Source: Nocardia arthritidis (GTDB lineage: Bacteria > Actinomycetota > Actinomycetes > Mycobacteriales > Mycobacteriaceae). From it: a stretch of 64,000 nt of DNA. This document shows positions 40,999 to 50,600 of the stretch, in pieces; the first letter of the stretch is position 1, and every line of letters starts with the position of its first letter. The notes beneath the pieces are model-generated. The model searched no databases and was not told the origin of the DNA. It saw only the letters and a program-made list of their open reading frames with translations. Both the position numbers and the translations under genes were made by a program. The DNA lies in the NCBI RefSeq assembly GCF_011801145.1, contig NZ_CP046172.1:6448001-6512000 (forward strand). The letters run 5' to 3'.

Positions 40999-41181
40999 GT
41001 GCGTTTGGGCCCAGGTGCGGTCGTGGACTGGTCTCACCCGGCCGCGAATGGTGCCGCTAATTTGAGCTGAGCCGATTCTCTTGTGGCGGTTGGCACATCG
41101 CATACGGACGGCGCATCTCAAGCGGAATCTGTTGCGGCGTTGGGGTTCTGGACCAGGGCTGTGGCGTTCGGTGTAAGGGGA

Positions 41182-41757
41182 TCAGTCCGGTTGGTCGGCG
41201 GTGCTGTCGCCCGTGGCTGGTGGCTTCGCGTGACTTTCGCCGGGGAGCTGAATTGTTCGGAGGGTGTGGAGTTTCCGGCCTGGGGTGGGTTCGTTGGCTA
41301 GGCGGGGGGCCAGGATTCGGCCCAGGTCGGCTTGTAGTTCGGCGAATTCGGTGTCGTCGAGCCACATTCCGGCCATCCGGTAGCCGACGCCGTCGCGGAC
41401 GAAATCGATATCGTCGCGGGTCAGGTAGCGGTCGAAGTCGACGACGAGACCGGCCAGATAGGCCATGAAGGCGTGGCGGTGCTCGTCGACGGTCATGGCG
41501 GCGAGCCGGGCGGGCGTGATCCGGGTGGCCTCGACTCGCAGCCGGTAGGTGCGTTCGACGGTGCCGCGGACGCGGCGCTCGGACACCACCTCGAGGACGT
41601 CGCCGTCGACCAACCGAGCGACATGCCGATAAAGGCTCGCGGGCGGAATGTCGTCGAGTTCCGTATTCAACGCGGCCGTGGTCAGCGACGATTTCCCCAA
41701 GAAGGCCTGCACGATACGCAGGCGAACCGGGTGCAACAACAGCTCGACGGCATCCAC
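41182..41757 (-). CDS. ArsR-like winged-helix regulator
   Basis: A ~191-residue protein with an N-terminal ArsR-type winged helix (VELLLHPVRLRIVQAFLG; PPASLYRHVARLVDGDVLEV, then a wing) and a helical C-terminal domain of unknown ligand. GTG at 41757 is preferred because the open frame upstream is A/T-rich and looks like operator DNA. It is divergent from the DUF5808 gene; the spacer contains ATTGCTATCATCAATGAT and TTGTTAGCAAT, a likely operator. Confidence 0.7.
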   Translation of the reverse strand: MDAVELLLHPVRLRIVQAFLGKSSLTTAALNTELDDIPPASLYRHVARLVDGDVLEVVSERRVRGTVERTYRLRVEATRITPARLAAMTVDEHRHAFMAYLAGLVVDFDRYLTRDDIDFVRDGVGYRMAGMWLDDTEFAELQADLGRILAPRLANEPTPGRKLHTLRTIQLPGESHAKPPATGDSTADQPD

Positions 41758-41848
41758 ATCGACAACCGTAACACGATTGCTATCATCAATGATAATAATC
41801 GCGGTATTGTTAGCAATGGAGGGACCGAACCGAAAGGATGTGAGCCCG

Positions 41849-42043
41849 ATGACCAGCGATCGCGTTCCCGAACCCGAGGGCAAGGTGCTCGGAATCCCCT
41901 ACGACTGGCGGCGTCCCACCGGTGCGCGGATCAAGGCGCGCTGGTGGAATCCGGACGACCCGCGCCTGTTCACGCCGAAATCCTTCGGCTGGGGCTACGG
42001 CCTGAACCTCTACCGGCTGTTCCACTGGGGTAGGCGCGACTGA
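41849..42043 (+). CDS. DUF5808 protein
   Basis: A 64-residue protein with the DUF5808 blocks GKVLGIPYDWRRPT, RWWNPDDPRLFTPK and FGWGYGLNLYRLF. The ATG at 41849 follows AAAGGA. The function of the domain is unknown. The next gene starts two bases after the stop, so both are likely controlled by the divergent ArsR-like regulator. Confidence 0.8.
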   Translation: MTSDRVPEPEGKVLGIPYDWRRPTGARIKARWWNPDDPRLFTPKSFGWGYGLNLYRLFHWGRRD

Positions 42044-42044
42044 T

Positions 42045-42974
42045 ATGGCGGATATCGCATTCGACAGCGAGGGCTACCGGCTCGCCGGAACCTTCGTCGA
42101 CGTGCCGAATCCCATTGCGGCGGCGGTACTCATCGTCGGCTCCGGGCCGATCGACCGGGATTCCAATCACCGCAGGCTGCGGTTGAACGTCACCGCCGCG
42201 ATCGCCGAAGCCCTTGCCGGGGTCGGCGTTTCGTCGCTGCGCTACGACAAGCGCGGGGTCGGCGCCAGCGCGGGCGACTATCTGCCGACCGGGCTGGCGC
42301 AGCAGCTCACCGACGCGCGGGCCGCCGCGCGCTGGCTCGCCGACCACGCGCCGGGCGTACCGTTGCTGGCGATCGGACATAGCGAAGGTTCGCTGCACGC
42401 CATCGAATTGGCGGCCGAGCACAGTGTTTCCGGCGCCGGGCTGATCAGTTGCGGCGCCAGGAGCGGCGAAGAAGTGCTTATCTGGCAGGGCGAGAAGATA
42501 TTCGGCACCTTGCCGAAGTGGCTCAATGCCGCGCTGCGCGTCCTGCGCGTGAATCCGCTTGCGACACAGCGCAAGCGGATTGAACGAATCAAGAACTCCA
42601 CCGCCGACGTGATCCGGGTCCAAGGGGTCCGCCTGAACGCCCGCTGGTTCCGCGAATTCCTCGCCTACGACCCGAGGCCCGCGCTGGCGCGCATCGACGT
42701 CCCGGTGCTCGCGCTCACCGGCGGCAACGATCTACAGGTGCCGCCGGACGACGTACGGGTTATCGAGGGTCTGGTCAAGGGTCCGTTCGAGGGGCACATC
42801 GCCGGCGATCTCAGCCATATCCTGCGCCCGGACCCGAAACCGGCGGGTCCGCGCGGATACCGCCGTGCCGTCAAGGAGCCGGTGAGCGCCGCGGCGCTCG
42901 GCATCATCGCCGCCTGGGCGGCCGGGCGGCGGGCCGAACAACCCGGCGAGATCGCGCGGACACCCGCGACCTGA
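42045..42974 (+). CDS. Alpha/beta hydrolase (S33/dienelactone-hydrolase-like)
   Basis: A 309-residue alpha/beta hydrolase: oxyanion segment IVGSGPIDRDSN, SSLRYDKRGVGAS, nucleophile elbow GHSEGS, acid Asp in ALTGGNDLQVP and His in GDLSHIL. The RxDxRG and GSGPxDRD patterns match the YqiA/EstA-like esterases that act on small acyl substrates. It is co-transcribed with the DUF5808 gene. Confidence 0.82.
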   Translation: MADIAFDSEGYRLAGTFVDVPNPIAAAVLIVGSGPIDRDSNHRRLRLNVTAAIAEALAGVGVSSLRYDKRGVGASAGDYLPTGLAQQLTDARAAARWLADHAPGVPLLAIGHSEGSLHAIELAAEHSVSGAGLISCGARSGEEVLIWQGEKIFGTLPKWLNAALRVLRVNPLATQRKRIERIKNSTADVIRVQGVRLNARWFREFLAYDPRPALARIDVPVLALTGGNDLQVPPDDVRVIEGLVKGPFEGHIAGDLSHILRPDPKPAGPRGYRRAVKEPVSAAALGIIAAWAAGRRAEQPGEIARTPAT

Positions 42975-43059
42975 CCGCGCCCGCGCTTCGCCCGATTTGT
43001 CGGCCGACGGCGATACGCTCTTGCGGCACAGGCCGAATAGTCGAGGCAGGGGTCGTGAG

Positions 43060-44232
43060 GTGACGGTGTTGCGGGATGTCGGGGATGACGCGGGCGATCC
43101 CGAGCTCGACGATATCCGCGACGATGTGTCGCTGGAGCTGGAGGAGGTCAACGAGGTGTTGGCCGCGCTCATCGCCGAGCACGCGGAGCGGCGGGCACGC
43201 GACGCCGAAATCCTGACGCTGCGGCTCGGCATCCGCGGCGACCGGCCGGAAACCCTCGCGACCATCGGTGCGCGCTTCGACCTGGCCCGGGACCGCATCC
43301 GCCAGGTGCACACCAAGGCGGTCGGCCAGCTGGTGCGGCACGCCCAGCTCACCGGTCGGCGCGGCGGCGTCTTCGCCGAGCGATATCCGTTGGGCGCACG
43401 CGATTCCCAGCTGCTGCGAACACTTCTGATGGAGACCTACGCCACCGACACGGATATCGCCGCGCACGAATTGTCTTATCTGAAGCTGCGATTGGCCGGG
43501 CACGCGGCGGAGGATGCCAAGCGAGTCGCCGGATTCGTCATGCAGCGAATCCTGGCCTGGCGCAAGAAGACGAACGCTCGCCTCACCAAGCTACAGCCGC
43601 CACCACCCACCGGCGAGCTGGAACCGGCTCTCGCACAGGTCGATTGGCCGTCGGGCGCATCGGCTCCGCTGCCCGGTGAGTCGGCGCGGATCGTCGACGC
43701 GGACGACGACGGACGCGGCCGGTTCTACCTGGACAAGGTCGGCCGGGATGTCGCATTCGATTCCGGTTTGGAGGCAAGGCTTTTACGGCTGCTCACCGCG
43801 AGCGACGCGGTGCAGACCTTCCAGGAGACGCCGAGCGCCGTCACCTACCAGCTGGACGGCGCGGACCGGGTCGCCTACCCGACCGTCGCGGCCCGCCTGA
43901 CCGATGGCCGCGTAGTGCTGATCGACGTACAACCGCTCGGCCACATCGGATTTCACACCAACCGCGCCAGATCCGCCGCAGCCCGCGCCTACGCCCACGA
44001 CAAAGGCTGGGGCTGGGCGATCTGGACCGGCAGCAGGCTCGGCGTCCCGGATCTGTTGCACCGCAAGGTCGATGCGACCGTGGAGTCACGACTCGGCGAA
44101 TTGATCACGACCGGTCCGGTGTACTGGCACGCGCTGCGCGAGATCCGCGACCTCACCGCCCTGGACCTGATCGCCCTCACCCTGCGTCACGAATGGCGCT
44201 GGGATCGAGGTCCATTTACGCTCAGCGCCTGA
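43060..44232 (+). CDS. Sigma-4-like HTH fused to a PD-(D/E)xK-like domain
   Basis: Up to 390 residues from the GTG at 43060 (an in-frame TTG lies at 42997). The first ~110 residues contain a sigma-70 region-4-like HTH (LTLRLGIRGDRPETLATIGA, then RFDLARDRIRQVHTKAVGQL). A helical middle part and Pro-rich linker follow. The last ~170 residues resemble TnsA/restriction-type nuclease folds: DSGLEARLLRLL, a second strand pair, then TDGRVVLIDVQPLGHIG (D-x-Q in place of E-x-K) and WGWAIWTGSR. No family name is certain. It could be a DNA-binding nuclease-like protein or a regulator using an inactive nuclease fold. Confidence 0.62.
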   Translation: MTVLRDVGDDAGDPELDDIRDDVSLELEEVNEVLAALIAEHAERRARDAEILTLRLGIRGDRPETLATIGARFDLARDRIRQVHTKAVGQLVRHAQLTGRRGGVFAERYPLGARDSQLLRTLLMETYATDTDIAAHELSYLKLRLAGHAAEDAKRVAGFVMQRILAWRKKTNARLTKLQPPPPTGELEPALAQVDWPSGASAPLPGESARIVDADDDGRGRFYLDKVGRDVAFDSGLEARLLRLLTASDAVQTFQETPSAVTYQLDGADRVAYPTVAARLTDGRVVLIDVQPLGHIGFHTNRARSAAARAYAHDKGWGWAIWTGSRLGVPDLLHRKVDATVESRLGELITTGPVYWHALREIRDLTALDLIALTLRHEWRWDRGPFTLSA

Positions 44233-44783
44233 TCCGGCCGCAACCCGGCGACGATTACGTCGGCCGCTACTCGCCACGGGCTGCCCGCGGTGATCGCGGC
44301 GGACAGACCGACGAGCAATCCGTAGTAGGTCGCCGCGGTCACACCGGTTCGCAGCACTCCGGCTATCTGGGCCCGGCCGACCAGTTCGCCGAGGCTGGCG
44401 CTGAATTTCGTATCTGCCTGGGATACTTGGCCTTTCACCGGCGCGTCGGTCAAGAATCTGCGCAGGCCAGGTTCCCGGCTCATCACCTCGCCGCAGCGCA
44501 GAACGTGATCGACGACCGCCGCCCACGGATCCACGATCGATAGCGAATGGGCAAGGGCCGCATCACGTTCGACAGCCCATTCGGCCATCATCGCGTCGAC
44601 CAGATCTTGCTTGGCCGGGAAGTTGCGGAACAGTGTTCCGACGCCGACACCCGCATCCTCGGCGATGCGCCGCATCTCCAGCGCCGCACCATCGGCCGCG
44701 AAGGCCGCGCGCGCCGCGACGAGGATCCGCTCGCGGTTGCGGCGGGCGTCGGAGCGACCGGTCTTGGCATCGCTACCGCTCAT
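44187..44783 (-). CDS. TetR-family repressor
   Basis: A 198-residue TetR protein: NRERILVAARAAFAADGAA, MRRIAEDAGVGVGTLFRNFP, AKQDLVDAMMAEW; C-terminal domain of the SbtR-like kind (LRRFLTDAPVKGQ). The ATG at 44783 is the clearest start. Its 3' end overlaps the convergent HTH-nuclease gene by 46 bp. It is divergent from the SnoaL-like gene across the operator pair at 44973-45050. Confidence 0.86.
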   Translation of the reverse strand: MSGSDAKTGRSDARRNRERILVAARAAFAADGAALEMRRIAEDAGVGVGTLFRNFPAKQDLVDAMMAEWAVERDAALAHSLSIVDPWAAVVDHVLRCGEVMSREPGLRRFLTDAPVKGQVSQADTKFSASLGELVGRAQIAGVLRTGVTAATYYGLLVGLSAAITAGSPWRVAADVIVAGLRPDQALSVNGPRSQRHS

Positions 44784-44972
44784 GACTCCTGGCCCCCGCG
44801 CTCGTCGACCCCGTACGCGAAGCACATGGTGCCCACGGCTCCCTCAACACGCCACCGCCCCGACCACGCGCGGGATGCACCGTCTCGATGGTCCACTCGA
44901 AAGCTCCTTTACGACGCCTGACATTCGACGACACCGTGCCCATGACATGCACGCTCACCACATCAAAGTAAT

Positions 44973-45050
44973 ACGGAGTTGGAGATCCGGTTCCACTTGA
45001 CCCATTCCATTCATGATCGCTAGCGTAGGGAACCGGAGTTCCAATTCCGT
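44973..45050. promoter_or_regulatory. Paired TetR-type operators
   Basis: ACGGAGTTGGAGATCCGG (44973-44990) and CCGGAGTTCCAATTCCGT (45033-45050) are inverted copies, matching at 19 of 22 positions over the longer arms, and each is itself an imperfect dyad GGARTTnnAAYTCC. They sit between the tetR and SnoaL-like genes. Confidence 0.6.
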
Positions 45051-45071
45051 TTTACTTCTCAGGAGACGACC

Positions 45072-45602
45072 ATGCGCGGTCACCATCGGATGCCCATCGC
45101 ACTATTTCTCGCCGCCGCAGCGGCATTCGGACGTACGTCGCGAGACAGTGGTGCGGAACCGCGAAGCACCGCCGAACAGCAGGTCCGCGCCGCCATGCAC
45201 CGCATGATGGCGGCCTTGGACAGTCGCGATTCGGCCGCATTCCTCGCCGAATTCCACCCCGACGCAGACTTCCACAATCCGATCGGCATGGTGCTGCACG
45301 GCATCCCGGAGATCCGCGCGCTGCATGAGAAGCTGTTCGCACCGCAGCCGCCGCCCGGATTTCCCAGCTTCGCCGATACGACCTCGACCGGTTCGATTCA
45401 AGCCCTGCGGTTCGCCGGACCCGATGTCGCGGTGGTGGATTGGCGGTGGACACAGCGGGGCGCACGCACCGGATCCACTGAGTGGAGCGACCGCGCGGGC
45501 ACCAACACCACCGTGTGGACCCGAGAAAACGGACGGTGGGGTGTATTCGCGTGGCGGGACAAGGACTTTCCGACCGGATATCAGCGGCCGCCGGGCTACT
45601 GA
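45072..45602 (+). CDS. Secreted SnoaL/NTF2-like domain protein
   Basis: A 176-residue protein. The N-terminus (PIALFLAAAAAFG) looks like a short signal or anchor. The NTF2-like cone follows: AAMHRMMAALDSRDSAAFLA, FHPDADFHNPIGM, and VDWRWTQ in the last strands, ending NGRWGVFAWRDKDF. It matches the SgcJ/EcaC-type or SnoaL-like families, whose roles range from enzymes to binding proteins. RBS AGGAG. Probably repressed by the divergent TetR protein. Confidence 0.75.
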   Translation: MRGHHRMPIALFLAAAAAFGRTSRDSGAEPRSTAEQQVRAAMHRMMAALDSRDSAAFLAEFHPDADFHNPIGMVLHGIPEIRALHEKLFAPQPPPGFPSFADTTSTGSIQALRFAGPDVAVVDWRWTQRGARTGSTEWSDRAGTNTTVWTRENGRWGVFAWRDKDFPTGYQRPPGY

Positions 45603-45695
45603 GCTGATAGTCGGCTGAGAAGCGGGCGAACCGGGCACCTCGGCGCCCATCGCGGCGTTTATACAGGTAGATCGGCCATCACGAAGGAGTTGGTC

Positions 45696-45971
45696 ATGAG
45701 CCTTATCGGGACTCTGCTCGGGTACGCACTGACGCTGTTCCTGTTGCTGCTGCTCGCCCGGGTAGTGCTGGACTGGGTCGCGGTGCTGGCCGACAGCCCC
45801 AGCTGGGCCAACAAGGCGCGGGCATTCACACATACCTGGACCGAGCCGGTAATCGCGCCGGTGCGGCGGGTGCTGCGGCCGATCCGGGCCGGCGGACTGT
45901 CCATCGACCTGGCGTTCACGGCGGTGTTCATCGCGGTGCTGATCCTGCGCGCCATCGCGTTCAGCCTCTGA
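45696..45971 (+). CDS. YggT-family membrane protein
   Basis: A 91-residue protein with two membrane segments (LGYALTLFLLLLLARVVLDW and LAFTAVFIAVLILRAIAFSL) and the YggT signature TEPVIAPVRRVLRPI between them. RBS AAGGAG before the ATG at 45696. YggT proteins are small envelope proteins often found with cell-division genes; here it stands alone. Confidence 0.88.
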   Translation: MSLIGTLLGYALTLFLLLLLARVVLDWVAVLADSPSWANKARAFTHTWTEPVIAPVRRVLRPIRAGGLSIDLAFTAVFIAVLILRAIAFSL

Positions 45972-45977
45972 TCGCCG

Positions 45978-46009
45978 ATCCCGGCCGCCGAACAAAAGGC
46001 GACCGGGAT
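45978..46009. terminator. Bidirectional terminator hairpin
   Basis: ATCCCGGCCGCC pairs with GGCGACCGGGAT (one G-T pair) around an 8-nt loop GAACAAAA, between the convergent YggT and CoiA-like genes. Confidence 0.6.
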
Positions 46010-46021
46010 TGCCGACGTCGC

Positions 46022-46969
46022 TCAGCGCACGAACATCGCGCCCGCGACGAAGGTGACGATCAGCAGCATCGCGCAGACGGTGACGAGCTGCCAGTGCCCG
46101 ATCGTGGTCTGCATGCTGCGGATGGTGCTGCGCAACGCGTTGTCGACGCGATGGTGGTCGGCGAGTTTGCGCCGCACCTCATCGAGCGATTCGGCCTGCT
46201 CCTCGACCGTCTGCTCCGCCCGCTCCAGCCGCGTAGTGAGCTTGATGAGCTGTTTCTGCTTGTCGCGCACCGATTTCCGGGACAGCGCCAGTGCGGTGCG
46301 CTGGTTCACCAACTCCTGCTGCTGGCGGGCGATCACCGCGGACTGTGTTCGCGTGTGGTGCTCCCAGTCGGTCACGGTGGCCCATCCTCCTGTCATCAGA
46401 TCGCGGTAACCCCAGACCATTTCGCCGGACATCCACTGCTGGATGAACTCGCGGAGCTCGTACGGCTCCCGGCGCGGCGAGACCACCGAGGTGTACTCCA
46501 CATCGACTATGCCCCGTTCCACCCGATAATCCACACCGGAGGGCGCGAAATCGGCGAGGCCGAGCGCGGGCAGATGATCCACCCAGTAGCCGGGCGGGCA
46601 CAGCCACAGCACGCCGTCGAGTCCCTGGGCGCGCAGCCGGGCGGTGTGTTCCTGCGCCGCGCCGCGGTCGAGCGGAGCGGTGCGCACCTCGATGGCGTAC
46701 TGCCGCTCGCCCATTCGCCAGTAGATATCCACCGGGAGCGGGCCGACGCGCTGGTCCACCTCGGCCGCCTCGGCGCCGTACGCGAGCAGCCTGCCGACCA
46801 ACCAGTATTTGAGACGCCGCACATCCCATTGCGCCGCAACGCATTCGGCGCACCGGCAGCTGTAACCCGACTGGTCGCCCGGCGTTCGGCGCTGTCCGTC
46901 CGCAATACCCAACTCGGCGAGCATCGCCCGACGCCCGCAAGCCGGATCCGCCCGCTGCTTCGTTCTCAC
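46022..46969 (-). CDS. CoiA-like nuclease-fold protein with C-terminal membrane helix
   Basis: About 315 residues from the GTG at 46969, which has AGGGGAG upstream (an ATG at 46987 is the alternative). CRCAEC gives the zinc part; YWLVGRLLAYGAEAAEVDQR, RQYAIEVRTAP (nuclease-like ExR) and VLWLCPPGYW follow, then MTGGWATVTDWEHHTRTQ, closely matching the element's copy. A long coiled coil (VRDKQKQLIKLTTRLERAEQ) leads into a single C-terminal membrane helix (LVTVCAMLLIVTFVAGAMF). It is a chromosomal homologue of the protein at 17235-18134. The catalytic Gln/Lys position reads Arg, so activity is uncertain. Confidence 0.75.
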   Translation of the reverse strand: MRTKQRADPACGRRAMLAELGIADGQRRTPGDQSGYSCRCAECVAAQWDVRRLKYWLVGRLLAYGAEAAEVDQRVGPLPVDIYWRMGERQYAIEVRTAPLDRGAAQEHTARLRAQGLDGVLWLCPPGYWVDHLPALGLADFAPSGVDYRVERGIVDVEYTSVVSPRREPYELREFIQQWMSGEMVWGYRDLMTGGWATVTDWEHHTRTQSAVIARQQQELVNQRTALALSRKSVRDKQKQLIKLTTRLERAEQTVEEQAESLDEVRRKLADHHRVDNALRSTIRSMQTTIGHWQLVTVCAMLLIVTFVAGAMFVR

Positions 46970-47318
46970 GACCACTCCCCTACCCATACCACCGCAGGCG
47001 CGGATACCCACGCCATAGATCAAGAGTGCATAAGACTTCCCGGCCTCGCCAGCCCCCTATACCCCGCGCTCGGGTGCGGCGGAGCCGCAAAACCTCCGGT
47101 GACCTGCCGAAGAATGGTACACACCAGGCGCTTTCACGCACGACGGGAGAGCTTCACCACAATAAGTTCCGAGACATTGACCTTTACCGCCAATTCTCCG
47201 ACGCGCGGTAGTCGGTGCGTCATGTGCAACACAATCTCGTGTCGCCACGAAACAATATCGGTACGACGTGACGATTGTCATGTCACACTGGCGGCACACC
47301 CGTGGGGAAGGACGGATC

Positions 47319-47690
47319 GTGGAGCTGTTGGTCGCGGTGCACGGCGCCGACGACGATATCGCCGAATTGCATTCGCTGTTCGAGGCGCTGATCGAGGACG
47401 ACGAGCTGCGGGCGGCGGGCAAACGTCTCGAACCGGGCGCGGCCCACCCGCAGACGCTCGGCGCCGAGGAGATCATCCGGATCGTGCTGGACTCGCCCGC
47501 CCTGTGGACGGCGCTGTCCACCTGTGTCGCGGCCTGGTTGCAGCTGCGCAGACCGCGCCTGCGCCTGAAATTCACCCGGCCGGACGGCTCGACGGCCGAG
47601 ATCGAGGCCGACGACGGACAGGTCGTCGAGGAAGTCCAGGTGCAGAAGGCGATCGATATCGCTCGCGGAACACAGGATGAGGCTTCCTGA
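47319..47690 (+). CDS. EACC1 (effector-associated constant component) protein
   Basis: A 123-residue protein: GTG at 47319 with GGGGAAGGAC upstream, then ELLVAVHGADDDIAELHSLF, a variable loop, LWTALSTCVAAWLQLRRPRL (amphipathic or membrane-leaning helix) and LKFTRPDGSTAEIEADDGQV. This is the pattern of the EACC1 family, which accompanies caspase- and STAND-type effector proteins in actinobacterial conflict systems. It overlaps the caspase gene by 14 bp. It probably couples sensing to the effector. Confidence 0.75.
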   Translation: MELLVAVHGADDDIAELHSLFEALIEDDELRAAGKRLEPGAAHPQTLGAEEIIRIVLDSPALWTALSTCVAAWLQLRRPRLRLKFTRPDGSTAEIEADDGQVVEEVQVQKAIDIARGTQDEAS

Positions 47691-50600
47691 TCCGGATCGC
47701 TCGTACGCCGTACTGATCGGAACGGCCCGCTACGGCGCGGATTCCGGCTTCCCCTCCTTTTCGTCGATCGCCCGCAGCGTGCGTGATCTCGGCGAATTCC
47801 TGCGTAACACAACGGGACTCACCAACGTGGTGGAGATCGTGGATCCGCCCGACCCGGTGTCCTTCGCGACGGCGTTGACCGCGGCCGCCGATGCCGCGAC
47901 CGATCTGCTGCTGTTCTACTACGTCGGCCACGGCGTCGCGGTCGGCAACGAATTGCACTTGGCGCACAGCGGATCACACGCCGAGCACGTCGCCTTCACC
48001 ACGGTCCCGTATCCGGCCGTCCGCGCGAAGATCAGGGCTTCGCGGGCTAAGGTGAAGATCGTCGTCCTGGATTGCTGCCACAGCGGAAGGGCATTCGGGC
48101 GCGACGTGCTCGCCGGGCCGGAGGTGCTGCGCGAGGCGGCCGACATCGACGGGACCTTTGTGCTCACCGCCACCGACGAGAAGTCGAAATTCGCAGTGGC
48201 CCAGGATGGTTCGGGAAGGACGGCGTTCACCGGCGTACTGCTCGACATCATGGCCTCCGGAATACCCGGCGCGGAGCGCTATCTCACCATGTCGGCACTG
48301 TTCCGCGAACTGCGCTCCCGGCTACCCGCGGCGAACCTGCCGAAACCCAAGGCGCTGGAACGCGGTACGGCGGCGGAGCTGGCGCTGGCGGTGAACGCGG
48401 GCTGGAGCGGTGCGGCACCTGCGATACCGGGCACCGAAACGACCGCCTATTTCGCTCAGATCCGCGATATCGCGCCCGCGGACGAATTACGCGACCGCGA
48501 CCTGGAACTGGCGACCCTGGCGGCGTTCTGCGCGGGCGACGAGCCGTATCTCTGGTACCGGGCCGGGCCGTGGGCCGGAAAAACGGCGCTGCTGTCCTGG
48601 TTTGCACTGCATCCGCCCGAAAACGTGCGCGCGGTGGCCTTTTTCATCACCTCGCGGCTGGCCGCGCAGGCCGATCATCACGCCTTCGACGATGCGGTGC
48701 TGGAACAGCTTTCGGCGCTGTTACCGGCCGAGCGGACCACGGTGACCGGCGCGGTCGGCAACCGGGACGCGTTGCGCAGGCATCTGCTGGATCTGGCGGA
48801 GCGGCGCGCGATCGAAAGCGGCAAGCGGATCGTGCTGATCGTCGACGGTCTCGACGAGGACCAGGGCGCACCGAGTATCGCCTCGCTGCTGCCGCGCAAT
48901 CCCGGCCCCGGACTGCGGGTGCTCGTCGCGAGCCGACCCAATCCGCCCATCCCCCTTGATGTTCCGGACGATCATCCGCTGCGCGCCTGCACCCGGCTCA
49001 CGCTGAAGCGCTCGCCGTGGGCCGGTGGCATCATCCACGCCGCGCAGCTGGAATTGCGGCGCCTGCTCGCTACGTCCGACGACACCCGGCGGATACTCGG
49101 ATTGGTCACGGCCGCAGGCGGTCTCACCAGTCCAGAGCTCGAAGACCTCACCCAGCTACCTCCGTTCCGGCTCGAGGAGATACTCGGCGGCGTCACCGGC
49201 CGCACCTTCCGTACCAGAATGAGCGCGTTCGTCCCGGACCACATCAACCTGCTGGCCCACGAGACATTGCAGCAGGAATCCGAAAACGCTCTGGGCAAAA
49301 CCCTTTTGGACCGCTACCGGAGCGAGATCCACGCATGGGCGGACCGCTACCGCGCGGACGGCTGGCCGGAGCACACGCCGAGTTATCTACTGACGCGCTA
49401 CTTTTCGATGCTCAAGGCACTCGGGGACGTACCGAGGATGACCGAGCTGGCGCTGGACGCCGACCGCCACGATCGGATGCTTCACCTCACCGGCGGCGAT
49501 ATCACCGCGCGCACCGAAATCGCCGCTGCGGCCGAAATCGTTGCGCGACAGCCAGATCCGGATGTACTCACCCTGTGCAGGCTGGCCATGCGGCGCGACC
49601 GGCTCCGGCTGCGCAGCGCGAATATCCCGATCATGCTGCCCGCCGCCTTCGCTCGGCTGGGCGAATACGATCGTGCCGCCAGCCTGGCGAACAGCATTCC
49701 GGACCAGCTGCACCGGACCCGCGCCCATATCGCGCTCGTGGCGGTACCGCGCACCGCCGCCGAGCACGAGCGCGACCGCGTACTCGCCGAATCGCTGATC
49801 CGGGAGGTGCAGGACGGGGTCACCCGGGAGGGCCTGTACACCGATCTCATCGGCGCGCTGTTATCGGTCGGCGACAGCGACAATGCCGAGAAATTGCTCG
49901 CGGAGGTCACGTATCCGCCGTATCTGCCGCGCGCGCTGACCGGATTCGTGCCGGTCTGGCTGGCCGCCGGGCGGGAGGAGGACGCACGGGACACCGCCGC
50001 GAAGATCGAATTTCTCGCCGAGCGGTTCCTCCCGGCCGAGAGCCGGGATCGGGCTCGGGTGCTCGCGGCCGAGGCGTTGGCATCGATCGGTGAGTACCAC
50101 CGCGCCGAGGCGGTCGCCCGCGCGATCGGGGACAAGAGCATCCGGATCGAGGGTTTGGCGGGCGTCCTCCGGCGGGCGGCCGCTGCCGATCAGCTCGACC
50201 AAGCGGGTGAACTACGCACTGAACTGAGCGAATTTGTCACGGGTGCGGCCGAGCCGAGGTTTCGGCTGGATCGGCTGGACAGTCCTGCCCTACCCGCGCT
50301 CGTCTCCGCGCTGGTCGACTCGGGCGATGCCGACAAAGCACGACGCGCACTCGCCCGCCTCGTACCGGAACCCGGCGAGACGGACAGCCCGCACCCGCCT
50401 TTCCCAGAAGTGGTTGCTGCCCTTGTCGCAACCGGTTCGCTGGATACCGCCGAGGAGTGCGCCCGCACAATCGAGGTCTTCCCGATCCGCGCCGGTGTAC
50501 TGACCGATCTGATCCCCGCGTTCCTGGCGGCGGATCGGCTTCAGGAGGCCAGGGCATTGGCCAACGAGGTGGAGGTATTCGCCAACCGTCTCGACCGCCC

